Positions 26,469 through 35,381 of a stretch of 64,000 nucleotides of DNA are shown here, piece by piece (positions within the stretch are counted from its first letter, which is position 1; every line of letters starts with the position of its first letter). Below the pieces are notes generated by a model that saw nothing but the letters and a program-made list of their open reading frames with translations, searched no databases and had not been told where the DNA came from. The stretch comes from CAZHJK01 sp964533275 (GTDB taxonomy: Bacteria; Bacillota; Clostridia; Eubacteriales; Garciellaceae), in contig CAZHJK010000008.1 of assembly GCA_964533275.1 (NCBI GenBank), positions 1-64,000 on the forward strand, read 5' to 3'. The translations under genes and the position numbers were made by a program.

Positions 26469-26915
26469 CTAATACATTAAATTAGCCATAATAACACCTA
26501 ATAAAGCGCCCATAATAACTTCCTTTGGAGTATGACCTATTAATTCTTTTAATCTCTCTTCGGTTATCTTTTTATTATCATGTATATCATGAACTATTTT
26601 ATTTAAGATTTCAGCTTGTTTACCAGCAGCTCTTCTTACACCAGCTGCATCGTACATTACAATTAAAGAAAATGAAAGAGATACTGCAAATAAAGGAGAA
26701 CTCCAACCATACATTTTCCCTATTGAAGTGGTAAGTGCCATACTAAAAGATGAATGTGAACTAGGCATACCACCAGAGCCAACAAAACGAGTAAAATCAA
26801 ACTTTTTTTCCTTTACAAGGGTTATTAATACCTTTAATATCTGTGCAACGAACCACGCTAATATAGCAATAATCAAAACTTTATTTTGAAATAATTCACT
26901 TAAAAAATATAACAA
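26469..26915 (-). CDS. Divergent PAP2 family protein (DUF212)
   Basis: 148-aa membrane protein with three or four hydrophobic segments. The phosphatase-like motif GGMPSSHSSFSMALTTS near residue 47 identifies the divergent PAP2 (acid phosphatase/vanadium-dependent haloperoxidase related) family. A conserved DAAGVRRAAG lies near 89, as does a C-terminal GHTPKEVIMGALLG. Substrate is unknown; lying between ispA and tlyA, it could act on isoprenyl phosphates, but that is inference. Start is TTG behind GGAGG. Confidence 0.92.
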   Translation of the reverse strand: MLYFLSELFQNKVLIIAILAWFVAQILKVLITLVKEKKFDFTRFVGSGGMPSSHSSFSMALTTSIGKMYGWSSPLFAVSLSFSLIVMYDAAGVRRAAGKQAEILNKIVHDIHDNKKITEERLKELIGHTPKEVIMGALLGVIMANLMY

Positions 26916-26928
26916 ATTTTTTCCTCCT

Positions 26929-27819
26929 TTAATGGTCCCTTTTACATATAAATATTCCTAATTCTCCTAGAAATTTACTCTTAGGTCCAAAGGGCTCAAT
27001 TTTCTGGAGTGCTTCCTTCAGTAGCTTGTCTACCATTTCTTTAGACTTTTCTATTCCATAGATTGCGGGATAGGTAATTTTTTGATTATTTTTATCACTA
27101 CCCACTGGTTTCCCTAATTTTTTTTCATCTCCAATAATGTCCAATACATCATCAACTATTTGAAAAGCAAGCCCTAATTTTTCACCATAAATTGTTAGGG
27201 CATCTAACTCTTTTTTGGTTGCTCCTGCTGCAATTGCTCCTGCTCTAAGAGAAGCTCTTATTAATGCTCCTGTTTTATGAGTATGTATATAATTCAAGGT
27301 ATCTATGTCCATGGTTTTTCCTTCGCATTCTAAATCCTTTACTTGACCACCTATCATACCTTTTATTCCTGCAGCCTTTGCAATCTCTTGAATTGCTTTT
27401 ACATAGTTTCTCAAATTATCAATATCTTTAGGAACATTGTTAATCATTATTTCAAAGGAATAATTTAAAAGTGCATCCCCTGCGAGTATTGCCATTCCTT
27501 CACCAAACACTTTGTGGTTTGTTAGTTTTCCTCTGCGATAATCATCATTATCCATTGCAGGTAAATCGTCATGAATAAGTGAATATGTATGTATCATTTC
27601 TATAGCACTAGCAAGAGGTAAAACCATATTTTTATCAGCACCTATACATTTAGCTGCCTCTATTAATAATATAGGTCTTAGTCTTTTTCCTCCTGCAGAA
27701 ACACTATAATGCATAGCTTCAACTATTACATCAGGTATTTCCTGCTCATTAGGTAGAAATTCATTTAAGTACATATCTACTTCTTTAATATATTCATATA
27801 ATTGCTGATTAAAATCCAT
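26929..27819 (-). CDS. ispA: Polyprenyl synthetase (farnesyl/geranyl diphosphate synthase)
   Basis: Condenses isopentenyl diphosphate with allylic diphosphates to make C10-C15 precursors for undecaprenyl phosphate and quinones. About 296 aa. Substrate motifs: first Asp-rich HDDLPAMDNDD near residue 85 with GGKRLRPIL upstream, and second FQIVDDVLD near 226. The frame is open to 27867, but I start at the ATG at 27819, which follows GGAGTG and gives a family-typical N-terminus; it overlaps xseB by 11 bases. Confidence 0.95.
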   Translation of the reverse strand: MDFNQQLYEYIKEVDMYLNEFLPNEQEIPDVIVEAMHYSVSAGGKRLRPILLIEAAKCIGADKNMVLPLASAIEMIHTYSLIHDDLPAMDNDDYRRGKLTNHKVFGEGMAILAGDALLNYSFEIMINNVPKDIDNLRNYVKAIQEIAKAAGIKGMIGGQVKDLECEGKTMDIDTLNYIHTHKTGALIRASLRAGAIAAGATKKELDALTIYGEKLGLAFQIVDDVLDIIGDEKKLGKPVGSDKNNQKITYPAIYGIEKSKEMVDKLLKEALQKIEPFGPKSKFLGELGIFICKRDH

Positions 27820-28060
27820 TCTTATCCACTCCACTAATATTAAATTTTTCCTCTTTAATACTTCCATTATCCTGAATAAGTATATTTATTCTATTTTCAA
27901 TTGTTTCTAATTTATCATTACATAATTTTGTTAACTTAATTCCCTCTTCAAATAAATCAATACTATTCTCAAGTGCAATATTACCCTCTTCTAAAGTAAC
28001 TACAATTTCCTCAAGGCGTTTTAGGTTCTCTTCAAAGGTTTTATTCTTTTTTGTTGTCAT
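27809..28060 (-). CDS. xseB: Exodeoxyribonuclease VII small subunit
   Basis: 83-aa small subunit of exonuclease VII, which degrades single-stranded DNA from both ends. FEENLKRLEEIVVTLEEGN and the SIDLFEEGIKL motif form the typical helical hairpin. It overlaps xseA by 20 bases and ispA by 11, giving a tightly coupled string. The C-terminal ~15 residues (after RINILIQ) are not typical and may be variable. Confidence 0.95.
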   Translation of the reverse strand: MTTKKNKTFEENLKRLEEIVVTLEEGNIALENSIDLFEEGIKLTKLCNDKLETIENRINILIQDNGSIKEEKFNISGVDKNGF

Positions 28061-29273
28061 TTTTCAAGCCCCCTTTCTTAACATCCTCTATTAAACATTT
28101 TATAACACCATCTTTTAAAATAACATTAACATGTTCACCCTTCGATAATCCCTTTACACTCACAATAAAATTATCTTTTTCATCCTTTAAAATGTTAAAT
28201 CCTCTATTTAATACTGCTTTAGGACTCAAACCAAATAAGTTTTTTAGTATGCCTTGATACTTCTCTTTTTTTATATTAAAGCTTTGTTCCATTTCTCTTT
28301 TTAAATTACTATTTAACCAATCTAATTGTTGCTTATATTGATTTATCTGATCATATGGTTTTAAAAATACATTACTTTTTCTTATTCGCTCAATTCTATT
28401 TTGTTGTTGTATAAATGTATTTTCAGTAGCTTTTATCATTCTTTGCTCTATAGACTGTATTGTATATTCTAGGTCCTTCTTAGAAGGAATCACTAGTTCT
28501 GCTGCTGCAGAAGGGGTTGCTGCTCTAACATCTGCAACAAAATCTGAAATAGTAAAATCCGTTTCATGACCTACTGCTGAAATAATAGGAATGTTAGAGG
28601 AATAAATGCTTCTAGCTACAACCTCTTCATTAAAAGCCCATAGTTCTTCTATAGAGCCTCCACCTCTACCAGTAATAATAACATCAACATAATTATTGCT
28701 ATTTAAATAATTAATAGCTTTAGCGATTTGATCCTTTGACTCTATTCCCTGTACCAACACTGGGAAAATAATAATTTCTACATTAGAATTTCTACGATTT
28801 ATAACAGAAATAATATCTCTAAGAGCAGCTCCAGTTGGAGATGTTACCACCCCAATTCTTTGGGGTAAAAAAGGTAAAGGTTTTTTAGTTGCCTCATTGA
28901 ACAAACCTTCTTGCTCTAGTTTTTTCTTTAATTGCTCATATGCTATATAAAGAGCACCTATTCCTGCTGGTTGCATTTGCTGTACATAAAGTTGGTATTG
29001 ACCATCTCTTTCATATAAAGATATATATCCCTTTATAATTACCTTCATGCCATCCTCAGGTATAAATTTTAATAATTTAGCCTGTCCTTTAAACATAACA
29101 CAGCGCAAACGACTCTTATCATCCTTTAACGAAAAATACATATGCCCGGAACTATGATATTTGAAATTAGAAATTTCTCCCTCTACCTGTAAGTTATTTA
29201 AAATTATATCTACACTAAGTAGCTTCTTAATATATTCATTGACCTCACTTACACCAAAAGTTTTTATTCTCAT
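28041..29273 (-). CDS. xseA: Exodeoxyribonuclease VII large subunit
   Basis: Catalytic subunit of exonuclease VII. 410 aa: N-terminal OB-fold with LQVEGEISNFKYHSSGHMYF and KDDKSRLRCVMF, the core domain with RIGVVTSPTGAALRDI near residue 138, GRGGGSIEELWAFNEE near 206 and SAVGHETDFTI near 236, then a long coiled coil (about 275-350). Its start overlaps the folD stop by four bases. Confidence 0.97.
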   Translation of the reverse strand: MRIKTFGVSEVNEYIKKLLSVDIILNNLQVEGEISNFKYHSSGHMYFSLKDDKSRLRCVMFKGQAKLLKFIPEDGMKVIIKGYISLYERDGQYQLYVQQMQPAGIGALYIAYEQLKKKLEQEGLFNEATKKPLPFLPQRIGVVTSPTGAALRDIISVINRRNSNVEIIIFPVLVQGIESKDQIAKAINYLNSNNYVDVIITGRGGGSIEELWAFNEEVVARSIYSSNIPIISAVGHETDFTISDFVADVRAATPSAAAELVIPSKKDLEYTIQSIEQRMIKATENTFIQQQNRIERIRKSNVFLKPYDQINQYKQQLDWLNSNLKREMEQSFNIKKEKYQGILKNLFGLSPKAVLNRGFNILKDEKDNFIVSVKGLSKGEHVNVILKDGVIKCLIEDVKKGGLKNDNKKE

Positions 29274-30115
29274 TTTTTTAAAACAGCTTCCAAAGTATTT
29301 TCCAATAGCATTGCAATAGTCATAGGTCCTACTCCTCCTGGAACTGGAGTTATTTTTTCAACTTTTTCATAGACTGCTTTATAGTCTACATCACCTGTTA
29401 ACTTATTATTAAGCTTAGTAGTCCCAGCATCTATAATAATTGCACCCTCTTGTATCATTTCCTTAGTTAAAAAATTGGCTTTTCCTATAGCAGCTACAAT
29501 AATGTCTGCTTTCTTAGTATATAAAGATAGACTTTTTGTTTTTGAGTGGCAAAGGGTTACAGTTGCATTTTCATGAAGAAGAAGTGTAGCAACAGGTTTG
29601 CCAACAATATCACTTCTTCCAATAACAACTGCATTTTTACCTTCTATTGTTATATCGTAATGTTTCATTAGCTTTATAATACCCTTTGGTGTACAGGGAA
29701 TAAAGCTTGGTTGTTTTAGAAAGAGCTTACCTAGATTTATTGGGCTAAAGCCATCTACATCTTTATCAGGATCTATTCTTTCATTAATTATTTTTTCATC
29801 AATATGTTTAGGCAATGGTAATTGTACAAGTATACCATGAATTTTTGTATTATTATTAAGATCATCAATTAAAGATAGTAATTGCACCTGGCTAATATTT
29901 TCATTTAATTTATGAACCTCGGAATAAAACCCTGCTTCTACACATGCTTTTTCCTTCATATTTACATATGAGGCAGAAGCTGGATCATCTCCTACCATAA
30001 CTACCGCTAATCCTGGTGTAATATCTTGGTCATATTTTAGATCATTAACTTTTTTTTTGATTTCTTCTCTTATTTGTTTTGCAAGTTTTTTTCCATCTAA
30101 AATCTTATCTATCAT
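29270..30115 (-). CDS. folD: Bifunctional methylenetetrahydrofolate dehydrogenase/cyclohydrolase
   Basis: Interconverts methylene-, methenyl- and formyl-tetrahydrofolate using NADP, supplying one-carbon units. 281 aa. Motifs: SYVNMKEKACVEAGF with the conserved Tyr and Lys near residues 50-56, GILVQLPLPKH near 95, CTPKGI near 141, nucleotide-binding VIGRSDIVGKPVA near 164 and PVPGGVGPMTIAML near 259. Confidence 0.98.
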   Translation of the reverse strand: MIDKILDGKKLAKQIREEIKKKVNDLKYDQDITPGLAVVMVGDDPASASYVNMKEKACVEAGFYSEVHKLNENISQVQLLSLIDDLNNNTKIHGILVQLPLPKHIDEKIINERIDPDKDVDGFSPINLGKLFLKQPSFIPCTPKGIIKLMKHYDITIEGKNAVVIGRSDIVGKPVATLLLHENATVTLCHSKTKSLSLYTKKADIIVAAIGKANFLTKEMIQEGAIIIDAGTTKLNNKLTGDVDYKAVYEKVEKITPVPGGVGPMTIAMLLENTLEAVLKK

Positions 30116-30144
30116 TATTTATCCTCCTAGTATTATTAATCCTT

Positions 30145-30546
30145 TCATTGACTTTCATGGGAAATAGCATCTAGTACACCATTAATAAATTTTCTAGATT
30201 CTACCTCAGTATATTTTTTAGCAAGTTCCACTGCTTCGTTTATGGACACATTTGTTGGAATTTCATCCTCAAACATAATCTCATAGCATGCTAATCTTAG
30301 TATCGCTAAATCTATCTTGCTCAATCTCTCTATAGACCAACCCTTTAAATTTTTTATAATTTTTTCATCCACAATCTTTAGATTTTTTATAAAACAATCT
30401 AAAAAATTTTCCGAAAATACTTTATCTGATTTAGAAAGTGGTTGATCATTTAAATATTTAAAAGCATATTTTTTAAATTCATCCCTTTGAAAATCATGTT
30501 GGAAAATAATCTGTAAAATTATTTCTCTTACCTTCCGTCTACTCAA
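30145..30546 (-). CDS. nusB: Transcription antitermination factor NusB
   Basis: All-helical RNA-binding protein that with NusE forms part of the rRNA antitermination complex. 133 aa, family length. N-terminal RRKVREIILQIIFQHDF and C-terminal PTNVSINEAVELAKKYTEVESRKFINGVLDAI (read as two blocks, residues 97-128) are characteristic. First gene of the nusB-folD-xseA-xseB-ispA-PAP2-tlyA unit, with a sigma-A promoter right after the asp23 gene's neighbouring terminator zone. Confidence 0.97.
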   Translation of the reverse strand: MSRRKVREIILQIIFQHDFQRDEFKKYAFKYLNDQPLSKSDKVFSENFLDCFIKNLKIVDEKIIKNLKGWSIERLSKIDLAILRLACYEIMFEDEIPTNVSINEAVELAKKYTEVESRKFINGVLDAISHESQ

Positions 30547-30592
30547 ATATATTTCCTCCTTAGTCTTTTTTATATTTTATCCCTTATATGTA

Positions 30593-30621
30593 TGTATATT
30601 CTATGTGATGTTATAAGTCAA
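30593..30621 (-). promoter_or_regulatory. Sigma-A promoter of the nusB operon
   Basis: TTGACT (30616-30621), 17-bp spacer, TATACA (30593-30598), placed directly after the asp23 terminator and about 45 bases before nusB. Confidence 0.75.
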
Positions 30622-30623
30622 AT

Positions 30624-30650
30624 AAACCCTCTGATTAAATCAGAGGGTTT
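30624..30650 (-). terminator. Terminator after asp23
   Basis: Perfect 12-bp stem AAACCCTCTGAT with a 3-base loop, followed by ATTTG on the minus strand; closes the spoIIIA-asp23 unit. Confidence 0.85.
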
Positions 30651-30662
30651 AATATAGTCTTT

Positions 30663-31094
30663 TTACTTTTTTTCATTATGTTCTTCCTGCTCATCACCCT
30701 GTGGACTATCCTTTTCAAAGTTAACTCCTTGTACATGTATGTTAACTTGAGTTACCTTTAATCCTGCCATGGCTTCAATTGATTTCTTTACATTTTCCTG
30801 TACTTCCCAAGCAACATCAGGAATGCGTACACCATAATTTACAACTAGGAAAATATCGATTTTTACCTCGCCCTCTTTTGTATCAACTTTTATTCCCTTA
30901 CCTAATGGTTTTTTCCCAAATTTTTCAACAATACCACCTGCGATGCCACTACTCATTGCTGTAACACCCGTTACCTCTGAAGCCGCAATGTTTGCAATTG
31001 TACTTAATACATCATTAGCAATATTTAAATTTCCTATTTCAATATTTTCTGCTTCATTATGTACATCTTTTTCTAATAGTTTCTCCTTATCCAA
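30663..31094 (-). CDS. Asp23/Gls24 family envelope stress response protein
   Basis: About 143 aa. The Asp23 core runs from IGNLNIANDVLSTIANIAASEV (residues about 20-41) through GVTAMSSGIAGGI and GVRIPDVAWEVQENVKKSIE to VTQVNIHVQGV, with an acidic, His/Glu-rich tail. Such proteins form a membrane-proximal layer or link to envelope stress; precise function unclear. Start chosen at the TTG at 31094, eight bases after GGAGG; a GTG at 31103 overlaps that site. A good promoter lies just before it, so it can be made apart from spoIIIA. Confidence 0.92.
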   Translation of the reverse strand: MDKEKLLEKDVHNEAENIEIGNLNIANDVLSTIANIAASEVTGVTAMSSGIAGGIVEKFGKKPLGKGIKVDTKEGEVKIDIFLVVNYGVRIPDVAWEVQENVKKSIEAMAGLKVTQVNIHVQGVNFEKDSPQGDEQEEHNEKK

Positions 31095-31125
31095 AAAGTT
31101 CACCTCCGGTTGGTTAACTATCTAT

Positions 31126-31154
31126 AGTATACCAGAATAAGCATTGATAAACAA
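31126..31154 (-). promoter_or_regulatory. Extended -10 sigma-A promoter of asp23
   Basis: TTGTTT (31149-31154), 17-bp spacer, TGG-TATACT with an extended -10 (TATACT at 31126-31131). It begins at the very end of spoIIIAH. Confidence 0.7.
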
Positions 31155-31156
31155 TG

Positions 31157-31705
31157 TTAATTTGTTGTAGCAATACTTATTTTATCTAATGAAACCCCTG
31201 TTTCTTTAAATATTATATCTTGGATTTGTGCTGCGTGTGCAGCAGATAAATCTTCTGAATCAACAATAGCATTTACATAACCATCATGAATAAACACTAT
31301 AATATCATCAAATCCCTTTGCTCTTATTAAATTTTCAATAACCATTTCCTTTTCACTTAACTTCACAAGGTTTATCATCTCATTTTGAGCTTCTCCCCTG
31401 GTTTCTGTATCTGTATCTTTATTAACAACAATGTTCTCTAATAAAGCAATATGCTGACTCCTATTTTTATCTCTTTCTAATCGATATTCAATGAAAAATT
31501 CCTTTGATATTTTTTTGCTATCAACCATTATTTCTTCTTCCGTTTTTCCTTCTACTAATTTTGAATTGATTGGTCCATCATTATCTATTACATCGCTTTC
31601 AGCTACTTCATCATCCTTAAGTACATAATTATAATTTAGAATTCCCACAACAAATAATAATACTATCAAAGAAACTATTACAAAAGGTCTTTTCTTTATC
31701 ATCAT
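31157..31705 (-). CDS. spoIIIAH: Stage III sporulation protein AH
   Basis: Mother-cell membrane protein whose extracellular domain binds forespore SpoIIQ, building the channel between the two cells. About 182 aa: one N-terminal membrane helix (about residues 5-22), a variable linker, and a YscJ/FliF-like ring-building domain toward the C-terminus (IENLIRAKGFDDIIVFIHDG and VNAIVDSEDLSAAHAAQIQDII). The ATG at 31705 follows AAAGGAG; an in-frame GTG at 31714 overlaps it. Last gene of the spoIIIA operon. Confidence 0.96.
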   Translation of the reverse strand: MMIKKRPFVIVSLIVLLFVVGILNYNYVLKDDEVAESDVIDNDGPINSKLVEGKTEEEIMVDSKKISKEFFIEYRLERDKNRSQHIALLENIVVNKDTDTETRGEAQNEMINLVKLSEKEMVIENLIRAKGFDDIIVFIHDGYVNAIVDSEDLSAAHAAQIQDIIFKETGVSLDKISIATTN

Positions 31706-31727
31706 ATAAATCACTCCTTTCTAAGAA

Positions 31728-32309
31728 TTAATTTTTTCTAGCATATATGACAACTTTATACGAAGGTAAATCTAATGCTGTTTGTACTGCTTGATCCAAT
31801 CGATATTTTATATCTGGATTATGAGCTCCCTGAGCTACTACCATAACACCCTTTATTTCTGGTCTGTTTTCCCTAGTTACAAAAGGTGTGTTCCCTCCAT
31901 TTTCATTTACCATAACCGCTGTTTCAGTTAAGTTTTTTTGATCCGTAATTCTTTGCCCTCCCTGATTATCCTTTTCTTGAGTAACATTTTGAGATTCTGT
32001 TGTACTGTATGCAATTTCCGCTTCACTTTCATTGGCAATGGTAATCATAACATCTACCTTACCTACCCCCTCTATAGCTCCTAATATTTCTTCTAGCTCT
32101 AATTTAATCTTTTTTTCATAATCCATATCTTTTGATATTTCAGAAAAGCTTTCTTGAAGCTGAGGTTCCTCCTCATCTGAATTATCAAAGAAAAATGAAC
32201 CTGCTAATATTAAAGCAACTCCTATTAACCCGATAATTATAAGATTATGAATTTTTCTATTTATATTATCACTTTGTATTTTAGAAAGAAATTCTTTTAC
32301 TTTTGTCAT
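31728..32309 (-). CDS. spoIIIAG: Stage III sporulation protein AG
   Basis: Ring-forming component of the forespore-mother cell channel. 193 aa with one membrane helix (about residues 25-44), then an extracytoplasmic ring-building domain: LEEILGAIEGVGKVDVMITI near residue 75 and EIKGVMVVAQGAHNPDIKYRL near 150, with QTALDLPSYKVVIYARK at the end. Its start overlaps the spoIIIAF stop, giving translational coupling. Confidence 0.96.
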   Translation of the reverse strand: MTKVKEFLSKIQSDNINRKIHNLIIIGLIGVALILAGSFFFDNSDEEEPQLQESFSEISKDMDYEKKIKLELEEILGAIEGVGKVDVMITIANESEAEIAYSTTESQNVTQEKDNQGGQRITDQKNLTETAVMVNENGGNTPFVTRENRPEIKGVMVVAQGAHNPDIKYRLDQAVQTALDLPSYKVVIYARKN

Positions 32310-32995
32310 TATTGTTCCTCCTCTCCCATATTATTCCTTTGTTTATTAATAGATATATTCTGTGAGGGAACATTATAGAAGTCTAAAAAATATTCTTTTA
32401 TTTCTCTTTCCTTATCCTGGGTAATGATGAAAAAATCTTCGCTTTCATCTTCATCTTGTTCCTCATTCAATTCTCCGATTTCAATCTTTTCAATAGGTTT
32501 AATTTCATTTGCTTTACTTTCTTCAGTTTCATTGTCTTCATTGTTACTGTCTTGGCTTTCTTTTTCATTTAAATATAGATACACTTCCTTTATACTGCCA
32601 AAATCTTCATTATTTGGGTCCTCATATATCTCTATCTCAACATCTGCACTTACTCCCTCTATGTTATTCTCTATTTGATTTTTTATTTGGTTTTCAACTT
32701 TTTCTTTAAAAATTCGTATAGTCATATCATTTTGTTTACCTTCTAAAATCAAGTTTTTGCTCTTAATATCTATTTGATCTATATCAACAAAACTTTTTGC
32801 TACAGCATCCTGTAAATTTAGATTATTGTTTATTAATCTAGTAATAGGTGTTAATATAACAACCATTACTAACAAACCAGCTACTACCTTTACATATTTC
32901 CTCATGGAATTGTTTGGTAATAGTATTTCAAGAAAAACTATAAAAAATATAATATATATAATATTTTTAACCCAACCACTTAGAAAATCAATCAT
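32309..32995 (-). CDS. spoIIIAF: Stage III sporulation protein AF
   Basis: Membrane component of the SpoIIIA complex. 228 aa with two N-terminal membrane helices (about residues 9-26 and 33-50), SMRKYVKVVAGLLVM being typical, and a soluble domain outside. The segment from about residue 148 to 198 is a very acidic, Asn/Glu/Ser-rich stretch that most homologues lack or have shorter. The C-terminus YFLDFYNVPSQNISI is family-like. Confidence 0.93.
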   Translation of the reverse strand: MIDFLSGWVKNIIYIIFFIVFLEILLPNNSMRKYVKVVAGLLVMVVILTPITRLINNNLNLQDAVAKSFVDIDQIDIKSKNLILEGKQNDMTIRIFKEKVENQIKNQIENNIEGVSADVEIEIYEDPNNEDFGSIKEVYLYLNEKESQDSNNEDNETEESKANEIKPIEKIEIGELNEEQDEDESEDFFIITQDKEREIKEYFLDFYNVPSQNISINKQRNNMGEEEQ

Positions 32996-33003
32996 ATTCT
33001 CAC

Positions 33004-34188
33004 CTACCTCATCATAACTGTGACATTACCTGTACCTATAATAATTGTTACAACCATGAAAAACATAATTGCCACTGAAATAACAGCTGCCATAACTAAA
33101 ATTAAAGATTTTGCCATATCATTTAAGCTATTTACAATTCTTCCATCTGCAACAGGTTCAATAATAGCACTTGATAATTTGTATATTAAAATAAGTGCAA
33201 ATATCTTTACTATGGGAAATAATATCATTATAAATAAGAAAATTAATCCAATTGCACCTATTGCATTTTTTATTAATAAAGAACAACCAATTATAGTATC
33301 TATTGCATCGGATAAAAACCCTCCTATAATAGGTATTAAATTATCTACTGCGTATTTAGCTGTCCTTGCAGTAACACCATCAAAAGAAGAGGCTGCAACT
33401 CCTTGTATTGCCATTACACCTAAAAATATTGTAAATACAAAACCCAATAACACAATTGAAATTTGTTTAATTAAACCTGCTAATTTTGAAATCTGTATTT
33501 TTTCACTTATGTAATTTACAAGATGTAAAATAGCTCCAAAAAAAATTAGAGGCAAAATGATGTTTTTGACAAATGTGCTAAGCATACTCACAGTGAGGGT
33601 TATTAAAGGTTGAAATAATGCTGCAGAAACTAAAGCACCCATAGATGTTAATAGAATAATAATTGTAGGTAATAGCGCATGCATAAAGGTTACCATGTTA
33701 TCTATGGAATCCACACCAACCTTAATAGCTGTTGCAAAGCTTTGTATGGCTATTCCTAAAATAACAAAGTATACTACATTATAAGCCAATTCACCTACTG
33801 CTTTGCTTTCAAATGAATTTTGAAGATTTTGTAAAATTGCACATATAATAGAAAGTAGAATAATTCTTGCCAATAGTCCAGAATTATTGATTAACTCATT
33901 AAATAAATATCTACCTATTCCTATAAAAAAATCCTTTATGCTAAGATTAAATTCTCCCTTGGTAATAGAAGACATCAAATCCTTAAGATTAAGCTTAGGA
34001 AGATATTCTCCAATCTCGTTATTTATTTCTCCAATTATACTTTCTAGATCATATGTATCTATCTGCTCTAATATTTCTTCAACCAATACTCCAGTATCTA
34101 CTTTCTCTTCCTGTTCATCTTCCTGTGCTAATGCTGTTGCTGGTATAAATAACAATATAATCAAAAAAGCAAATATGATTTTTCTCAT
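33004..34188 (-). CDS. spoIIIAE: Stage III sporulation protein AE
   Basis: Polytopic core membrane protein of the SpoIIIA transport complex. 394 aa. A cleavable signal peptide is evident (about residues 1-21, ending ATALA before QEDEQ), then an extracytoplasmic acidic segment and seven or so membrane segments. Conserved SpoIIIAE sequence includes FMHALLPTIIILL near 168, SSFDGVTARTAKYAVDNLIPIIGGF near 270 (two blocks) and VADGRIVNSLNDMAKSL near 348. Confidence 0.96.
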   Translation of the reverse strand: MRKIIFAFLIILLFIPATALAQEDEQEEKVDTGVLVEEILEQIDTYDLESIIGEINNEIGEYLPKLNLKDLMSSITKGEFNLSIKDFFIGIGRYLFNELINNSGLLARIILLSIICAILQNLQNSFESKAVGELAYNVVYFVILGIAIQSFATAIKVGVDSIDNMVTFMHALLPTIIILLTSMGALVSAALFQPLITLTVSMLSTFVKNIILPLIFFGAILHLVNYISEKIQISKLAGLIKQISIVLLGFVFTIFLGVMAIQGVAASSFDGVTARTAKYAVDNLIPIIGGFLSDAIDTIIGCSLLIKNAIGAIGLIFLFIMILFPIVKIFALILIYKLSSAIIEPVADGRIVNSLNDMAKSLILVMAAVISVAIMFFMVVTIIIGTGNVTVMMR

Positions 34189-34201
34189 GTTATTCTCCCA
34201 T

Positions 34202-34588
34202 CTATGGTATTATTTTTATTATTAAATCCAGTAAAGCCATTAAAATAGGAATAGCTAAAATCATTATTAATATTTTACCTCCGAATTCTATTTTACTGGC
34301 TATTGACCCTTCTCCCGCATCTCTGCAGACCTGTGCCCCAAATTCTGTAAGATATGCTATGCCAATTATTTTAAATATTGTAGTAAGATATAAAATATCA
34401 ATATTCATTTTTGATGATAAGGTTTGAAAAACTTCTAAAACCGCTTGAATTTTACTAATCATTAACAAAAATATTATTATCCCTGCTAATAATCCTATTA
34501 TCATGGAAAATTCAGGTCGTTCATCCTTTAATATAACTGCTAAAATCGAAGCAATTAAACCTATTGAAACAATTTGGATAATTTCCAT
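34202..34588 (-). CDS. spoIIIAD: Stage III sporulation protein AD
   Basis: About 128 aa, four membrane segments. The LKDERPEFSMIIGLLAG segment near residue 22 and ITEFGAQVCRDAGEGSIASKIE-like stretch (LTEFGAQVCRDAGE near 80) are family signatures, resembling export-apparatus proteins such as FliQ. Start at the ATG at 34588, eight bases after AGGAG; an in-frame GTG at 34597 lies inside that site. Confidence 0.95.
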   Translation of the reverse strand: MEIIQIVSIGLIASILAVILKDERPEFSMIIGLLAGIIIFLLMISKIQAVLEVFQTLSSKMNIDILYLTTIFKIIGIAYLTEFGAQVCRDAGEGSIASKIEFGGKILIMILAIPILMALLDLIIKIIP

Positions 34589-34599
34589 ATACAGCACTC

Positions 34600-34797
34600 C
34601 TAATATAATTGAAATATAGTTCTCACTGATTCGAATAATCTTCCAATCATTTCAATTACCATCATCAATACTACAACAATTCCTGTCAAAGTAACCATTG
34701 TTGCCATCTCTTCTCTCTCTGTCTTCTTTAAAACTTGATTTAATACAGCAACAACGATTCCAATCCCAGCAATCTTAAATATCATACCAACATCCAT
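34600..34797 (-). CDS. spoIIIAC: Stage III sporulation protein AC
   Basis: 65-aa protein with two membrane helices (DVGMIFKIAGIGIVVAVLNQ and VTLTGIVVVLMMVIEMI). Family signature LNQVLKKTEREE lies between them. Related to FliQ-like export proteins. Start at the ATG at 34797 behind GAGAGGG; the longer frame to 34818 would include the ribosome-binding site. Part of the uninterrupted AA-AH string. Confidence 0.95.
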   Translation of the reverse strand: MDVGMIFKIAGIGIVVAVLNQVLKKTEREEMATMVTLTGIVVVLMMVIEMIGRLFESVRTIFQLY

Positions 34798-34828
34798 TAT
34801 TGTCCCTCTCCTTCTCATGTAAATCTTT

Positions 34829-35347
34829 TTATAATAATATAATTACAATGGCAAGGCCTAATAGTATTCCTAAATTTCTAAATAACTTCTCATTTTTTAT
34901 ATAATCCTTTTCTGCATGTTCCTCTAATTTCATTAATTGACTTTGAACAAGTTTAGCATTTTTTACCTGACTTTGCCGATCAGTAGTTCCTAAAATACTA
35001 CCGAAGAAATTTATTGTTTCTAAGTCCTCTTTTGTAAAACATGTATATTCCTTTCGTCTTTCAAAAGCATTTTTCCAAATATCTCCTAAGCTTTCACCCT
35101 CTCTTTTCTTTAGTTTTTTAGCAATATCATCGTATATTTTACATAAGGGCTGTCGTGCCTGTTTAGATATCTTTTCCATCACCTCTATAATAGGAGTAGC
35201 AGTATAAAATATTTCTGTTTCAATAATCTGAAAGTTACCTCTTATATCCTTCAATTGTTTAACTCTTATTTTATATTTATTAGCTACTAAAAGTCCTACT
35301 AGAGTACTAGACACTAAAATAATTACACTACCTAAAATCTTATACAA
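34829..35347 (-). CDS. spoIIIAB: Stage III sporulation protein AB
   Basis: 172-aa protein with N-terminal (about residues 4-22) and C-terminal membrane helices framing a helical cytoplasmic region. LKDIRGNFQIIETEIFYTATPIIEVM and NFFGSILGTTDRQSQ are typical of SpoIIIAB, which resembles GspF-type assembly proteins. It follows spoIIIAA by 34 bp and is required, like the others, for sigma-G activity and forespore integrity. Confidence 0.95.
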   Translation of the reverse strand: MYKILGSVIILVSSTLVGLLVANKYKIRVKQLKDIRGNFQIIETEIFYTATPIIEVMEKISKQARQPLCKIYDDIAKKLKKREGESLGDIWKNAFERRKEYTCFTKEDLETINFFGSILGTTDRQSQVKNAKLVQSQLMKLEEHAEKDYIKNEKLFRNLGILLGLAIVIILL

Positions 35348-35381
35348 AATTTCCCCTCCTTATCATAAGTTTTATTTATTA

